64,000 nt of DNA, taken from assembly GCF_024347375.1 (NCBI RefSeq), contig NZ_AP025470.1, forward strand, positions 3,100,001 to 3,164,000, given 5' to 3'. The DNA comes from Vibrio coralliirubri. Lineage in GTDB: Bacteria; Pseudomonadota; Gammaproteobacteria; Enterobacterales; Vibrionaceae. Under the pieces are notes generated by a model that was not told the origin of the DNA, did not search any database, and saw only the letters and a program-made list of their open reading frames with translations. A program made the position numbers and the translations under genes. Positions 45,344 to 60,081 of this stretch are shown piece by piece (the stretch's first letter is position 1; each line of letters starts with the position of its first letter).

Positions 45344-46812
45344 TGGGTAAGCCTACTGGATTTTTAGAACACGGTCGTGAGCTTCCAAAGAAGCTCGACC
45401 CGTCAGTTCGAATTGAAGACAACAAAGAGTTCGTACTTAACGAAGAGTTTGGTAAAAAGATCAATACTCAAGCCTCTCGTTGTATGGACTGTGGCGTACC
45501 TTTCTGTCACAACGGCTGTCCGATTGGTAACATCATCCCAGAATTCAATGATGCGGTTTACCGTGACAGCTGGGAAGAGGCTTGGAATATCCTAAGCTCT
45601 ACCAACAACTTCCCTGAGTTTACAGGTCGTGTTTGTCCTGCTCCTTGTGAAAGTGCCTGTGTTCTTGGTATCAACCAAGACCCAATCACTATCTGTAATA
45701 TCGAGAAAACGATTGTAGAAACTGCGTACCGTGAAGGGTACGCAAAGCCTAAAACACCACGCTCTCGCACAGGTAAAACTGTCGCAGTTATCGGTTCAGG
45801 CCCTGCTGGCCTAGCCGCAGCTGAGCAGCTAAACAGCGCTGGTCACTCGGTAACGGTATTTGAACGTGACGAGAAAGTCGGTGGTCTACTTCGCTTCGGT
45901 ATCCCAGACTTCAAACTGGGTATGGACGTGATTGATCGTAAGATCAACCTAATGGCTGAAGCTGGCGTTGAGTTTAAAGTTAACCAACACATCGGTGTTG
46001 ATGTTAATGCTCAACAGCTACGCCAAGAGTTTGATGTGGTATTGCTAACGGGTGGCTCTACGGTTCCACGCGACTTACCAATCCCAGGTCGTGAGCTGGA
46101 AGGCGTTCACTTTGCCATGGAATTCCTTGGTCAAAACAACCGCCGTGCTAACGACCTAGACCTTAAGACAGAAGAGATTCACGCTAAAGACAAGCACATT
46201 GTGGTTATCGGTGGTGGTGATACTGGTTCTGACTGTGTGGGCACATCAAACCGTCATAAAGCAGCGAGCATTACTCAGGTTGAGATCATGCCGATCCCAC
46301 CAGAGAAGCGCCCTGCAAATATGCCTTGGCCTCAATACCCAATGATCATGAAAACCACCACTTCTCACGAAGAAGGTTGTGAACGTCACTGGAACATCTT
46401 GACCAAAGAGTTCATCGGCAACGAGCAAGGTCAAGTGACGGGTCTACGTATTGCTGACATCGTTTGGCAAGATGCGAAACCAGGTGAGCGTCCAGGCTTT
46501 GATGAAGTCGCGAACTCTGAACGTGTTATTCCTTGTGACATGGCATTCCTAGCAATGGGCTTCTTACACCCAGAGCCAACCGGTGTACTTGCTCAACTAG
46601 ACATTAAACTGGACGAGCGCGGTAACGTCGCTTCTGAAGGTTTTGCAACGAACCAGAAAGGTGTTTTCGCTGCTGGTGATATGCGTACTGGTCAATCTCT
46701 AGTTGTACGTTGTATTAATGAAGGTCGTGAATGTGCAATTGCCATTGATGACTTCTTAATGGGTAACTCAAACTTAGAAGCGAAAGCTGATTCACTCATG
46801 CTTTCCGCATAA
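45343..46812 (+). CDS. gltD: Glutamate synthase small subunit, first operon
   Basis: NADPH-oxidising FAD subunit that feeds electrons to GltB. 489 aa. N-terminal cysteine sets CMDCGVPFCHNGCPIGNIIPE and GRVCPAPCESACVLGI bind two 4Fe-4S clusters; FAD loop [20 protein letters not shown] loop VVIGGGDTGSDC; C-terminal FAAGDMRTGQSLVV. It has about 20 residues more than the second-operon GltD and clear differences throughout, so the two are old paralogues and not a recent copy. Start overlaps the gltB1 stop (TAATG). Confidence 0.95.
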   Translation: MGKPTGFLEHGRELPKKLDPSVRIEDNKEFVLNEEFGKKINTQASRCMDCGVPFCHNGCPIGNIIPEFNDAVYRDSWEEAWNILSSTNNFPEFTGRVCPAPCESACVLGINQDPITICNIEKTIVETAYREGYAKPKTPRSRTGKTVAVIGSGPAGLAAAEQLNSAGHSVTVFERDEKVGGLLRFGIPDFKLGMDVIDRKINLMAEAGVEFKVNQHIGVDVNAQQLRQEFDVVLLTGGSTVPRDLPIPGRELEGVHFAMEFLGQNNRRANDLDLKTEEIHAKDKHIVVIGGGDTGSDCVGTSNRHKAASITQVEIMPIPPEKRPANMPWPQYPMIMKTTTSHEEGCERHWNILTKEFIGNEQGQVTGLRIADIVWQDAKPGERPGFDEVANSERVIPCDMAFLAMGFLHPEPTGVLAQLDIKLDERGNVASEGFATNQKGVFAAGDMRTGQSLVVRCINEGRECAIAIDDFLMGNSNLEAKADSLMLSA

Positions 46813-46821
46813 TATTTCTCG

Positions 46822-46909
46822 GGCTAACGTCGATGACGTTAGCCTAGAGGAAAAGCAACACCCTTCCTAACTTTTATATTTGGCTAGCACTCGATGCTAG
46901 CCTTTTTTC
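46822..46909 (+). terminator. Hairpin plus terminator after gltD1
   Basis: First hairpin GGCTAACGTC-GAT-GACGTTAGCC (46822-46844) has a perfect stem but no T run. The second, GGCTAGC (46882-46888) with GCTAGCC (46896-46902), is followed by seven T and is the likely terminator of gltB1D1. Confidence 0.85.
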
Positions 46910-47239
46910 TATCTGGCATTTGTCGTTTTCAAAATCATTCTGTTGTATATGTTAAATCTCGTTAACATCCACCTTATATATCTCATTGATATCCATCGAC
47001 TATTTTAGATTATTAAGTGGCTAATCGCGTTTACGCATGATAATTAACCATGAACTTGACCTTAAACACAATTAGCTATACGTTGTAAAGCTGGTGAAAA
47101 TAAAATCAATCGGTTTTGTTAACACAACCAATAACGTTTTAACTGGCTAACGCGAACTATCAGTTTATAAAAACAACAAGTATATGAATAGTTAGTCATT
47201 TACTGTCTGGATGACAGAGAAGCAAAAGGGAGAATTGCA
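46910..47239. other. Promoter region of the second glutamate synthase operon
   Basis: 330 bp, AT-rich, with several GTTAA/TTAAC steps (for example GTTAAATCTCGTTAAC near 46949) that could be protein sites. Nothing firmly identifiable. AGGGAG lies seven bases before the gltB2 ATG. Confidence 0.4.
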
Positions 47240-53132
<5,893 letters not shown>

Positions 53133-53133
53133 T

Positions 53134-53401
53134 TAGGGCGTGTTGATCTTTCGAGCTGATTTTTGCAGCGAGTTGCTGGGTATTTATACAAGGCAGAGGC
53201 GTCGATGTGTAGCTAGCCTACATGAGAAGCCGATAACGTAGTAGAAATGACCAGCAAACGCTGCCCGAAGGGTTCGGCTAAAAGCGTTTTACTCTTTGTT
53301 GAGTGAGATTTGCTTAGAGAGACTAGGCTACTTCCCCCTCGCCGCGATTAAAACGCTTTTATCTCGAACAAAATTTAACCACGAAAGGTCAACACGCCCT
53401 A
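53134..53401. repeat. 268-bp element with 20-bp inverted ends (candidate non-autonomous transposon/MITE)
   Basis: Left end TAGGGCGTGTTGATCTTTCG (53134-53153) and right end, read inward, TAGGGCGTGTTGACCTTTCG (53401-53382) match in 19 of 20 bases. TA at both outer edges may be a target duplication. Inside, AAAAGCGTTTTA (near 53281) and TAAAACGCTTTT (near 53348) also pair. No transposase. It starts one base after the gltD2 stop and separates gltD2 from its terminator at 53443. I believe similar sequence is repeated in Vibrio genomes, but could not check. Confidence 0.7.
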
Positions 53402-53442
53402 GTCTAAGGTTTCCTCTATTAATCAAGCCGTTACTATAAAAA

Positions 53443-53468
53443 GAGGATCCGTATATGGATCCTTTTTT
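53443..53468 (+). terminator. Terminator after gltD2 and the inverted-repeat element
   Basis: AGGATCC (53444-53450) pairs with GGATCCT (53457-53463), loop GTATAT, followed by five more T. Now 310 bases beyond the gltD2 stop because of the intervening element. Confidence 0.85.
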
Positions 53469-53576
53469 AAGTTCGATACGTTTACCAACGGCATAACAAA
53501 GAATACGTAAAGCAATCGCAAATTAACGAATACCGAGAACTACAATTAAAATTAAAGCAAAGCCATAGGAAACACT

Positions 53577-54005
53577 ATGAAAAAAGCCGCTCTCCTCTCA
53601 CTATCTCTTTTGACTTTAACCGCTTGCAGCCAAGGAATCACGGACATGAAAGACAGAACTTCATCACCTTGTGGGGACAAACCAAACTGCGTATCAACTC
53701 AAGATGACCGTGAGCAGCACGCATTGGCCGCGTTTGAGTTGTCAGATTCAGCGAACTTAGATGCGATTGAGCAGGTTGCGCTGACCTTACCGGGCGCAAA
53801 AACCGCGAGTAAAACAGAAGATTATCTGCGTGTTGAATGTACTTCGCGCATCATGCGCTTTGTCGATGACTTAGAACTTAAAATCACCGATGGCAAACTG
53901 ATCGTGCGTTCAGAGTCTCGTACTGGCCATTCTGATTTTGGCGTAAACCGAAAACGAGCTGAACAACTTCGTGCTAGCTTGAAAAGCGAAGGCCTAATCA
54001 AATAG
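53577..54005 (+). CDS. DUF1499 family lipoprotein
   Basis: 142 aa. Signal peptide with lipobox LTAC (Cys at residue 17), then Ser. The DUF1499 pattern is complete: SPCGDKPNCVSTQ, DYLRVECTSRIMRFVDDLEL, VRSESRTGHSDFGVNRKRAEQLR. Function of the family is unknown; it occurs as membrane-attached proteins in proteobacteria and plants. Probably in its own transcription unit, upstream of mtnN (127 bases). Confidence 0.87.
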   Translation: MKKAALLSLSLLTLTACSQGITDMKDRTSSPCGDKPNCVSTQDDREQHALAAFELSDSANLDAIEQVALTLPGAKTASKTEDYLRVECTSRIMRFVDDLELKITDGKLIVRSESRTGHSDFGVNRKRAEQLRASLKSEGLIK

Positions 54006-54131
54006 ATAAAAGAATACGCAGATAAATCGCTGCTAATCGGAAGAGAAGTGTCTCTGGGCAGTCGCTCGACACTTCTTATCCATGCTACAATTTCGCTCTA
54101 CTGTTTAAATATTTTTTATAAGAGACTACAC

Positions 54132-54827
54132 ATGAAAATCGGCATCATTGGCGCAATGGAGCAAGAAGTTGCGATCCTAAAAGCAGCAATTTCAGACATT
54201 ACTGAAGTTAATAAAGGCGGTTGTACCTTTTTCTCTGGTCAGCTAAATGGTGTTGACGTTGTTTTGCTTCAATCTGGAATTGGTAAAGTAGCAGCGGCTG
54301 TTGGTACTTCAATCCTACTAAGCGAATACCAACCAGATGTCGTTCTTAACACGGGCTCTGCTGGCGGCTTTGATTCAACACTGAACCTTGGCGATGTGGT
54401 TATTTCAACTGAAGTTCGTCACCACGATGCAGACGTTACAGCTTTCGGTTACGAAATCGGCCAAATGGCAGGTCAACCTGCAGCGTTCAAAGCTGACGAC
54501 AACCTGATGGCTGTTGCTGAACAAGCTCTAGCACAAATGGAAGATAAGCATGCCGTTCGCGGTCTTATCTGTACTGGCGACGCATTTGTTTGCACAGTAG
54601 AACGCCAAGAGTTCATCCGCAAGCACTTCCCATCAGTTGTTGCTGTAGAGATGGAAGCATCGGCTATCGCTCAAGCTTGTCACCAATTCCAAGTACCATT
54701 CGTGGTTGTTCGTGCAATCTCTGATGTTGCAGACAAAGAATCACCAATGAGCTTCGAAGAGTTCCTGCCACTAGCAGCGCAAAGCTCTTCTGAAATGGTT
54801 ATCAAGATGGTTGCCCTACTAAAGTAA
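54132..54827 (+). CDS. mtnN: 5'-methylthioadenosine/S-adenosylhomocysteine nucleosidase
   Basis: Cleaves adenine from MTA, S-adenosylhomocysteine and 5'-deoxyadenosine, recycling SAM by-products and feeding autoinducer-2 synthesis via LuxS. 231 aa from the ATG at 54132 ([16 protein letters not shown]); the frame opens at 54048 but the 28 extra residues are not family-like. Motifs: [22 protein letters not shown] (substrate Glu) and RAISDVAD (catalytic Asp). Followed after 10 bases by the cbiB-like gene, then btuF and a TRIC gene; E. coli has mtnN-btuF-yadS. Confidence 0.97.
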   Translation: MKIGIIGAMEQEVAILKAAISDITEVNKGGCTFFSGQLNGVDVVLLQSGIGKVAAAVGTSILLSEYQPDVVLNTGSAGGFDSTLNLGDVVISTEVRHHDADVTAFGYEIGQMAGQPAAFKADDNLMAVAEQALAQMEDKHAVRGLICTGDAFVCTVERQEFIRKHFPSVVAVEMEASAIAQACHQFQVPFVVVRAISDVADKESPMSFEEFLPLAAQSSSEMVIKMVALLK

Positions 54828-54837
54828 GCGACTAGAC

Positions 54838-55791
54838 ATGCAAACACTGTTTGATCAGGTATTTGCAAATGGCGTGCTCCTTGTAATGTGGGGAGCACTG
54901 CTTTTTCATTTGGTTTTACCTATCCCCCATGCCGCACACCCCACAACCTTATGGCATAAGTTTGCTGAGCTTTTAGCAAGCAAGGTTAATAACAACCACA
55001 ACTATTCCCAAAGTTTAATCTCAGGCACATTAGCCTGGGGGTTAATGGTACTGCCAACTCTGGTTATTCTCTTGGCACTGCAACCATTGGTTTGGCAATC
55101 TCAACTGTTTGAATTGGCACTGTTATTACTCGCGATTGATTGGCGCAATAATGAAAAGCTGGCTAACCAACTGATCAAAGCACTTGGCCGAGAAGATAAA
55201 GCGGCCGCTCGTCAGTTACTGGCTCCGATTGTCAATCGTCAAACCGAATCACTTTCGTCACTTGGCCTAGGCAAAGCCGCCACAGAAACCATCATCATGG
55301 GTTACGCTCGTAACGTAGTTTGTGTGTTGTTCTGGTACGCCATTGGTGGTGGAATCGCCGCGTTAATGTATCGCCTTTTGGTTGAGTTAGCTCGAGCTTG
55401 GTCGCCAAGTCGCAAGCAATTTTCTCCATTCGGCTCAACGGCGATCAAGATAGTCGCTATTCTCGAATTTATACCGATGCGTTTTTTTGCTTTGATGATC
55501 GTATGTGGTGATAAAGCAACGCACACATTTAAGATGATGTTAGTCCAAAGTCGCTCTTGGCCACTGCCCGGCCCTGCCTGGTTGATCACGGCCGTTGGCA
55601 ACAAGCTGGAACTATCATTGGGTGGCCCTGCTATTTACGACAACACCAAAGCCATTCGCGCAAAATTAGGCGGAAGAATCGCACCGTCAGCTCTGCATCT
55701 ATCTCAGGTTCAGAAACTACTCTTTGGTCGCATCGCTATCTGGATATTTTTACAAAGCCTAGTCTTACTATTTATTCACCAAGGGATTTAG
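54838..55791 (+). CDS. CobD/CbiB-type cobalamin biosynthesis membrane protein
   Basis: 317 aa, several hydrophobic helices. The CbiB pattern is recognisable: W-x-x-NEKLANQLIKALGREDKAAARQLL, SRSWPLPGPAWLITAVGNKLELSLGGPAIYD. CbiB joins aminopropanol phosphate to adenosylcobyric acid. Inserted between mtnN and btuF, and linked by one base to btuF, so it most likely serves B12 salvage. The match to true CbiB is partial (for instance NAGW is replaced by GPAW), so activity is uncertain. Confidence 0.82.
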   Translation: MQTLFDQVFANGVLLVMWGALLFHLVLPIPHAAHPTTLWHKFAELLASKVNNNHNYSQSLISGTLAWGLMVLPTLVILLALQPLVWQSQLFELALLLLAIDWRNNEKLANQLIKALGREDKAAARQLLAPIVNRQTESLSSLGLGKAATETIIMGYARNVVCVLFWYAIGGGIAALMYRLLVELARAWSPSRKQFSPFGSTAIKIVAILEFIPMRFFALMIVCGDKATHTFKMMLVQSRSWPLPGPAWLITAVGNKLELSLGGPAIYDNTKAIRAKLGGRIAPSALHLSQVQKLLFGRIAIWIFLQSLVLLFIHQGI

Positions 55792-55792
55792 A

Positions 55793-56662
55793 GTGAAATC
55801 TTCAGCACTTATTACAAGTCTTACTCTTTTGTCTTCCAGCTTATGGCTGCCTTTATCATTTGCAGAAGAAGCACCACTGACTCAAGAACAAGTACAGCCG
55901 GCTCAACGCGTGGTCAGCCTTGCTCCTCATGCCACTGAGCTCGCGTACAGCGCAGGTTTAGGTAACAACCTTGTCGCCGTAAGTGAACGAAGTGATTACC
56001 CACCGCAAGCCGACAAGCTTGAAAAAGTGGCAAACTATCAAGGCATCAAGGTTGAGAAGATCATCGCACTTCAGCCTGATTTGATTCTTGCGTGGCCAGC
56101 CGGAAACCCGCCCAGAGAGCTCGCGAAACTTGAGCAATTTGGTTTTAATATTTACTACTCCAAGACCAAAAGCCTAGACAGTATCGCAACCAATATTGAA
56201 CAACTCAGCCAATACGCTAGCGATCCCAGTATTGGCGAAAATAACGCTCAGCAATACCGAGAGCAGCTCAACGCGTTGAGACTAAAATACAAAGATGCCG
56301 AGCCAGTAAACTACTTCTACCAGCTCAGTGAAAAGCCGATCATCACTGTTGCTCAAGGACACTGGCCAAGTGAGGTGTTTGAGTTTTGTGGTGGCCACAA
56401 TATTTTTGAAGACAGCGCCTCTCCTTATCCGCAAGTTGGTATTGAACAAGTTGTATTAAGAAAACCGCAAGTGATCTTCACTTCTCAGCACGCGATTGAG
56501 AATGAAACCATGTGGCAAACATGGGAAGATGAGATCCCAGCAGTCGCTCAAAATCAGATTTGGTCCCTCAATTCAGACTGGATTAATCGCCCGACAACAA
56601 GAACTTTGAAAGCGATCCAACAAGTGTGCGATTTCTTCGATAGAGCTAGGCAAAATCACTAA
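55793..56662 (+). CDS. btuF: Vitamin B12-binding periplasmic protein BtuF
   Basis: Carries B12 across the periplasm to the BtuCD ABC transporter. 289 aa from a GTG at 55793, one base after the previous stop. Signal peptide cut after about residue 25 (LPLSFAEE). Signature RVVSLAPHATELAYSAGLGNNLVAVSERSDYP and ALQPDLILAWPAGNP, SLNSDWINRPTTRTL. Coupled with the cbiB-like gene and mtnN. BtuCD is not in the window. I saw no cobalamin riboswitch upstream of the group. Confidence 0.93.
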   Translation: MKSSALITSLTLLSSSLWLPLSFAEEAPLTQEQVQPAQRVVSLAPHATELAYSAGLGNNLVAVSERSDYPPQADKLEKVANYQGIKVEKIIALQPDLILAWPAGNPPRELAKLEQFGFNIYYSKTKSLDSIATNIEQLSQYASDPSIGENNAQQYREQLNALRLKYKDAEPVNYFYQLSEKPIITVAQGHWPSEVFEFCGGHNIFEDSASPYPQVGIEQVVLRKPQVIFTSQHAIENETMWQTWEDEIPAVAQNQIWSLNSDWINRPTTRTLKAIQQVCDFFDRARQNH

Positions 56663-56736
56663 CTATTTGCTGCGTTTTTTCGTACAATTCGCCACCGACC
56701 TGTCCCTACAATTTTAACTATAAGAGCACCAGTATC

Positions 56737-57354
56737 ATGGACTCCATGCTGCTTTATATTATCGATTTATTTGGCACTGCCATCTTTGCTGTCTCAGGCG
56801 TATTTGTCGCTGGCCGTCTTAAGATGGATCCCTTTGGCGTCGCCGTTCTAGGCAGTGTTACCGCAATTGGTGGCGGTACAATTCGAGACATGGCTCTGGG
56901 CGCGACTCCCGTATTTTGGATCACCGATACCACCTACCTTTGGGTCATCATCATCACTTGTTTGCTGACCATGATTATTGTAAGACGCCCGAAACGTCTG
57001 GCTTGGTGGATATTGCCGGTATGTGATGCGATTGGCCTAGCGGTGTTTGTTGGCATTGGTGTAGAAAAAGCGCTTATCTATCAAGATTCAGCACTAGTGG
57101 CCATCATTATGGGTGTCATCACTGGCTGCGGTGGCGGTATTATCCGTGACGTGCTTGCCCGTGAAGTGCCTATGATTCTAAGAAGTGAAGTCTACGCGAC
57201 CGCTTGTATCATTGGTGGCGCTTTCCATACCATGGCGATCAGTATGGGGCACGATTCAGAAACTGCATTTTTGGCCGGCGTGTTCTCAACACTATTGATC
57301 AGGCTTGGCGCCATTCGTTGGCATTTATCATTGCCGACCTTCGCCATCAAATAA
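56737..57354 (+). CDS. Trimeric intracellular cation channel (TRIC) family membrane protein, YadS/YicG type
   Basis: 205 aa with about seven hydrophobic helices in two repeats. Each repeat has the glycine motif: AIGGGTIRDMALG (about residues 46-58) and GCGGGIIRDVLARE (about 132-145). Bacterial TRIC proteins form K+-permeable channels in vitro; some relatives move glycine. Follows btuF by 74 bases, as yadS does in E. coli. Terminator follows. Confidence 0.92.
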   Translation: MDSMLLYIIDLFGTAIFAVSGVFVAGRLKMDPFGVAVLGSVTAIGGGTIRDMALGATPVFWITDTTYLWVIIITCLLTMIIVRRPKRLAWWILPVCDAIGLAVFVGIGVEKALIYQDSALVAIIMGVITGCGGGIIRDVLAREVPMILRSEVYATACIIGGAFHTMAISMGHDSETAFLAGVFSTLLIRLGAIRWHLSLPTFAIK

Positions 57355-57371
57355 GCTATCGTTACAAAGTG

Positions 57372-57396
57372 AAAGGCTCCGCAAAGGAGTCTTTTT
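57372..57396 (+). terminator. Terminator after the TRIC gene
   Basis: GGCTCC (57375-57380) pairs with GGAGTC (57386-57391, one G-T pair), loop GCAAA, followed by five T, 17 bases after the stop. Confidence 0.85.
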
Positions 57397-57597
57397 AAAT
57401 CCGTTTTCAAATCACTGATACCCTCGATTTCCACTCTTCAAAGATCCCTTCTTTTCCTAACACTCAATTTAGTTAGTCCATTAGCTCATTAAGTTAGTAA
57501 TGTTTTTTATTTACTTATCTAATCCACGAGCTATATTAATAAACAAATATCTTTATAAAGAATTTTATTTACTAACATTGGCAAAAGGGAGTTCAAG

Positions 57598-58179
57598 ATG
57601 AGTATTGGTAAAGTGGGCATTGTTTTCTTCTCTAAGAATGGAGCAACTAAGCAAGTCGCTGAGACAATCGCTGAAGGCATTAACACTCAACAACCTAACT
57701 CAGTACTCCTTGTCGAAGTGCTATCTTCTGAAGTGTTCGAAGGAAGATATGACAATGATGATAAGCTCAAGTCATTAGACAACTGTGACGCCATTATCTT
57801 TGGCTCCCCGACTTATATGGGTTCACCAGCCGCGCAGTTTAAGAGCTTTATGGATGCAAGTAGTGATAGCTATTGTAAGAAAGCATGGCGAAATAAACTC
57901 GCAGCCGGTTTTACCACTGGTGGCAGCCTTAACGGTGAACAACAACAAACCTTGTTGAGCTTTTTCACTCTGGCTTGTCAGCATGGCATGATTTGGGCTG
58001 GGCTTGATATCTCAAAGCACATTGATGACTTAGGTTTGAATCGCACAGGATCAAGCATTGGTTTGGTCGCCAGTGAAGATGAGACGGCAGATAACACCAG
58101 TAATCACATCAACAGTAACGATCTTCAGACTGCTTTCTATTTTGGTCAGCGCATCGCAAGTCTAGTAAAAAGAACCTAA
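57598..58179 (+). CDS. Flavodoxin family protein (WrbA-like oxidoreductase)
   Basis: 193 aa. FMN phosphate loop VFFSKNGATKQVAETIAEGI (about residues 9-28), then IIFGSPTYMGSPAAQFKSFMD and AAGFTTGGSLNGEQQQTL, as in NAD(P)H-dependent flavodoxin-like quinone or flavin reductases. AAAGGGAG precedes the ATG. Its immediate neighbour is a LysR regulator gene on the same strand (131 bases away), which may regulate it, although LysR targets are more often divergent. Confidence 0.85.
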   Translation: MSIGKVGIVFFSKNGATKQVAETIAEGINTQQPNSVLLVEVLSSEVFEGRYDNDDKLKSLDNCDAIIFGSPTYMGSPAAQFKSFMDASSDSYCKKAWRNKLAAGFTTGGSLNGEQQQTLLSFFTLACQHGMIWAGLDISKHIDDLGLNRTGSSIGLVASEDETADNTSNHINSNDLQTAFYFGQRIASLVKRT

Positions 58180-58310
58180 CTAACTAATTAACTGACGGGC
58201 TAGCTTCAAAACTCCTAGCTTGTTTGATATCTATGAGCCCAAGACTAGAGAATGAACGTTGTTTGAGGTAAGTTGAAACAATCATTCCCAACTTTCATGA
58301 ATATAACCCA

Positions 58311-59156
58311 ATGCTACTCGAAGGAATCGAAACTCTACTGGTATTGAGTAAAGCCAAGACCATGAGCCGCACAGGCAGTTTGCTTTATATCAGCCAATCA
58401 GCGGTCAGCAAACGGATTGCGAATTTAGAAAAGAAGCTAGGTAAAAAGCTCATTGAACCGAGTGGCCGACAGATAAAACTCACGCCAGATGCGATAGCAT
58501 TAATCGAGAGTATTGGCCCTACATTCAATGAACTTCGCGGGCTTATTTATGAGCAGCAAGAGTTGGAAGATACCACTCTCATTACCCTAGACAGCTCTAA
58601 GTCTCTGATAGCCGGTTATTTAGGTGAGATGATGGGCCAATTTATCCAGCAAGATAAATACATCACCATTACTACCAACCACACGCCGAGAATCATAGAG
58701 CGAGTGCAATCAGGTAAGGCGACATTGGGGTTGTGTGCTGGCTTACTGCCACCGCATCATGGGTTGATGACCTTCCATCTATTTGATGAGCCGTTTTACA
58801 TAGTGAGTAAGTCACCGCTAACGGAGCTTCCTCCAATGGTCATCACTAACGACATGACCAATCCTGCCAATTCTTATCAACTTTCTGTATTAGAGAAGTT
58901 TGGTATCAAACCCTTGATGGAGATGGATGCCTACACCGCAGCGGCGCAACTTGCATTGGGCGGGACTGGGCCAGCGTTGATCCCGCTCTCTATCGTAAAA
59001 ACACTCAATATTGAGTCTCAATATCTGTATAGCTTCACCGAATTAGCAGGCTTGATTCGGCCGATTCATATCTGTGTCAGACCAAATAGCTATCAGTCTC
59101 CACGAGTTAAAACACTGATAGAATCCATTCTTGATGCTGTTCCCAGAGCAGTTTAG
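58311..59156 (+). CDS. LysR-family transcriptional regulator
   Basis: 281 aa. N-terminal winged HTH: LLVLSKAKTMSRTGSLLYISQSAVSKRIANLEKKLGKKL (about residues 8-46; the recognition part is SQSAVSKRIANLE), then a periplasmic-binding-type effector domain. The effector is unknown. The last 50 bp overlap the 3' end of a TSUP permease gene on the other strand. Together with the flavodoxin and the permease it may form a small redox or sulfur-anion module; this is inference from position only. Confidence 0.88.
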   Translation: MLLEGIETLLVLSKAKTMSRTGSLLYISQSAVSKRIANLEKKLGKKLIEPSGRQIKLTPDAIALIESIGPTFNELRGLIYEQQELEDTTLITLDSSKSLIAGYLGEMMGQFIQQDKYITITTNHTPRIIERVQSGKATLGLCAGLLPPHHGLMTFHLFDEPFYIVSKSPLTELPPMVITNDMTNPANSYQLSVLEKFGIKPLMEMDAYTAAAQLALGGTGPALIPLSIVKTLNIESQYLYSFTELAGLIRPIHICVRPNSYQSPRVKTLIESILDAVPRAV

Positions 59157-59886
59157 ACGCCATTAGCATCGACATCACGATCACAAGGGGGCGAATCCAT
59201 TTCTGCCCTTTTGTCACCACCACTTTAGCGCCAAGCTGAGCGCCCATAAAACCGCCGACCGCCATCACTAATCCCAACTCCCAAATAGGTAAACCAGCCA
59301 AAATAAAGAAAATTAAGGCAGCGATATTCGAGGTGAAGTTAAGTACTTTAGTACGCGCCGTAGCATCGACTAACGAGAAGTGACCAATCGCAACAAAGCA
59401 GACAGTGAAGATAGAACCTGTTCCAGGGCCAAAAAAGCCATCATAGAAACCCACACCGCCACCTACACACAGAGCAAACATCGCCTCAGAGATCTTCTGT
59501 TTTCCTTCAGACGCTCTAGTTTGGGGTGCTAACAGGAAATAGAGGGAAATAGCGATAAGCAGCAGTGGGATAACACTGGTCAGTAGGCTCGCATCAATGT
59601 GCTGAACTAACTCGGCGCCAATAGCAGAGCCGATAAAGGTACAAAAGATAGCAAGGCGCATCTCTTTGATGCTGACAATACCGTTGCGCACGAAATACCA
59701 ACTCGCAGAGAAGCTGCCAAATGAGCTTTGGAGTTTGTTGGTTGCCAGTGCCTGCGTCGGTGGAACTCCAGCCGCTAGCAATGCAGGTAGAGTCAGTAAC
59801 CCACCGCCGCCAGCCATTGCATCAATAAAGCCTGCTGCCGTTGCAACAACAAACAAGATAGCCAATATTTCTAGAGTGATTTCCAT
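59107..59886 (-). CDS. TSUP family (TauE/SafE) membrane permease
   Basis: 259 aa, about eight hydrophobic helices. Family features: AGFIDAMAGGGGLLTLPALLAAGVPP (about residues 18-43), NKLQSSFGSFSASWYF, and the second-half repeat GFYDGFFGPGTGS and NFTSNIAALIFF. Substrate unknown (sulfur-containing anions or carboxylates are typical). Convergent and overlapping by 50 bp with the LysR gene. Not a close copy of the TSUP permease at 1-698. Confidence 0.9.
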   Translation of the reverse strand: MEITLEILAILFVVATAAGFIDAMAGGGGLLTLPALLAAGVPPTQALATNKLQSSFGSFSASWYFVRNGIVSIKEMRLAIFCTFIGSAIGAELVQHIDASLLTSVIPLLLIAISLYFLLAPQTRASEGKQKISEAMFALCVGGGVGFYDGFFGPGTGSIFTVCFVAIGHFSLVDATARTKVLNFTSNIAALIFFILAGLPIWELGLVMAVGGFMGAQLGAKVVVTKGQKWIRPLVIVMSMLMASKLLWEQHQEWILSVF

Positions 59887-60012
59887 ATACCCAACGCCTT
59901 AAAGTCCTGTGTAGCGACAAGTTACCACTCACGACAGACGAGCAATAACGAAACACAAGATTCTAACCTATTCCAAATATTCATCATTAAGTTACCGCGG
60001 AATAACAGACAT

Positions 60013-60041
60013 AAAAAAGCCCACTCCGAAGAGTGGGCTTT
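60013..60041 (-). terminator. Terminator of carAB
   Basis: GCCCACTC (60019-60026) pairs with GAGTGGGC (60031-60038), loop CGAA, T run when read leftward, 41 bases after the carB stop. Confidence 0.92.
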
Positions 60042-60081
60042 GAGCATTTATATCCGCTTATCAGCGATACACTTTAGGCGA

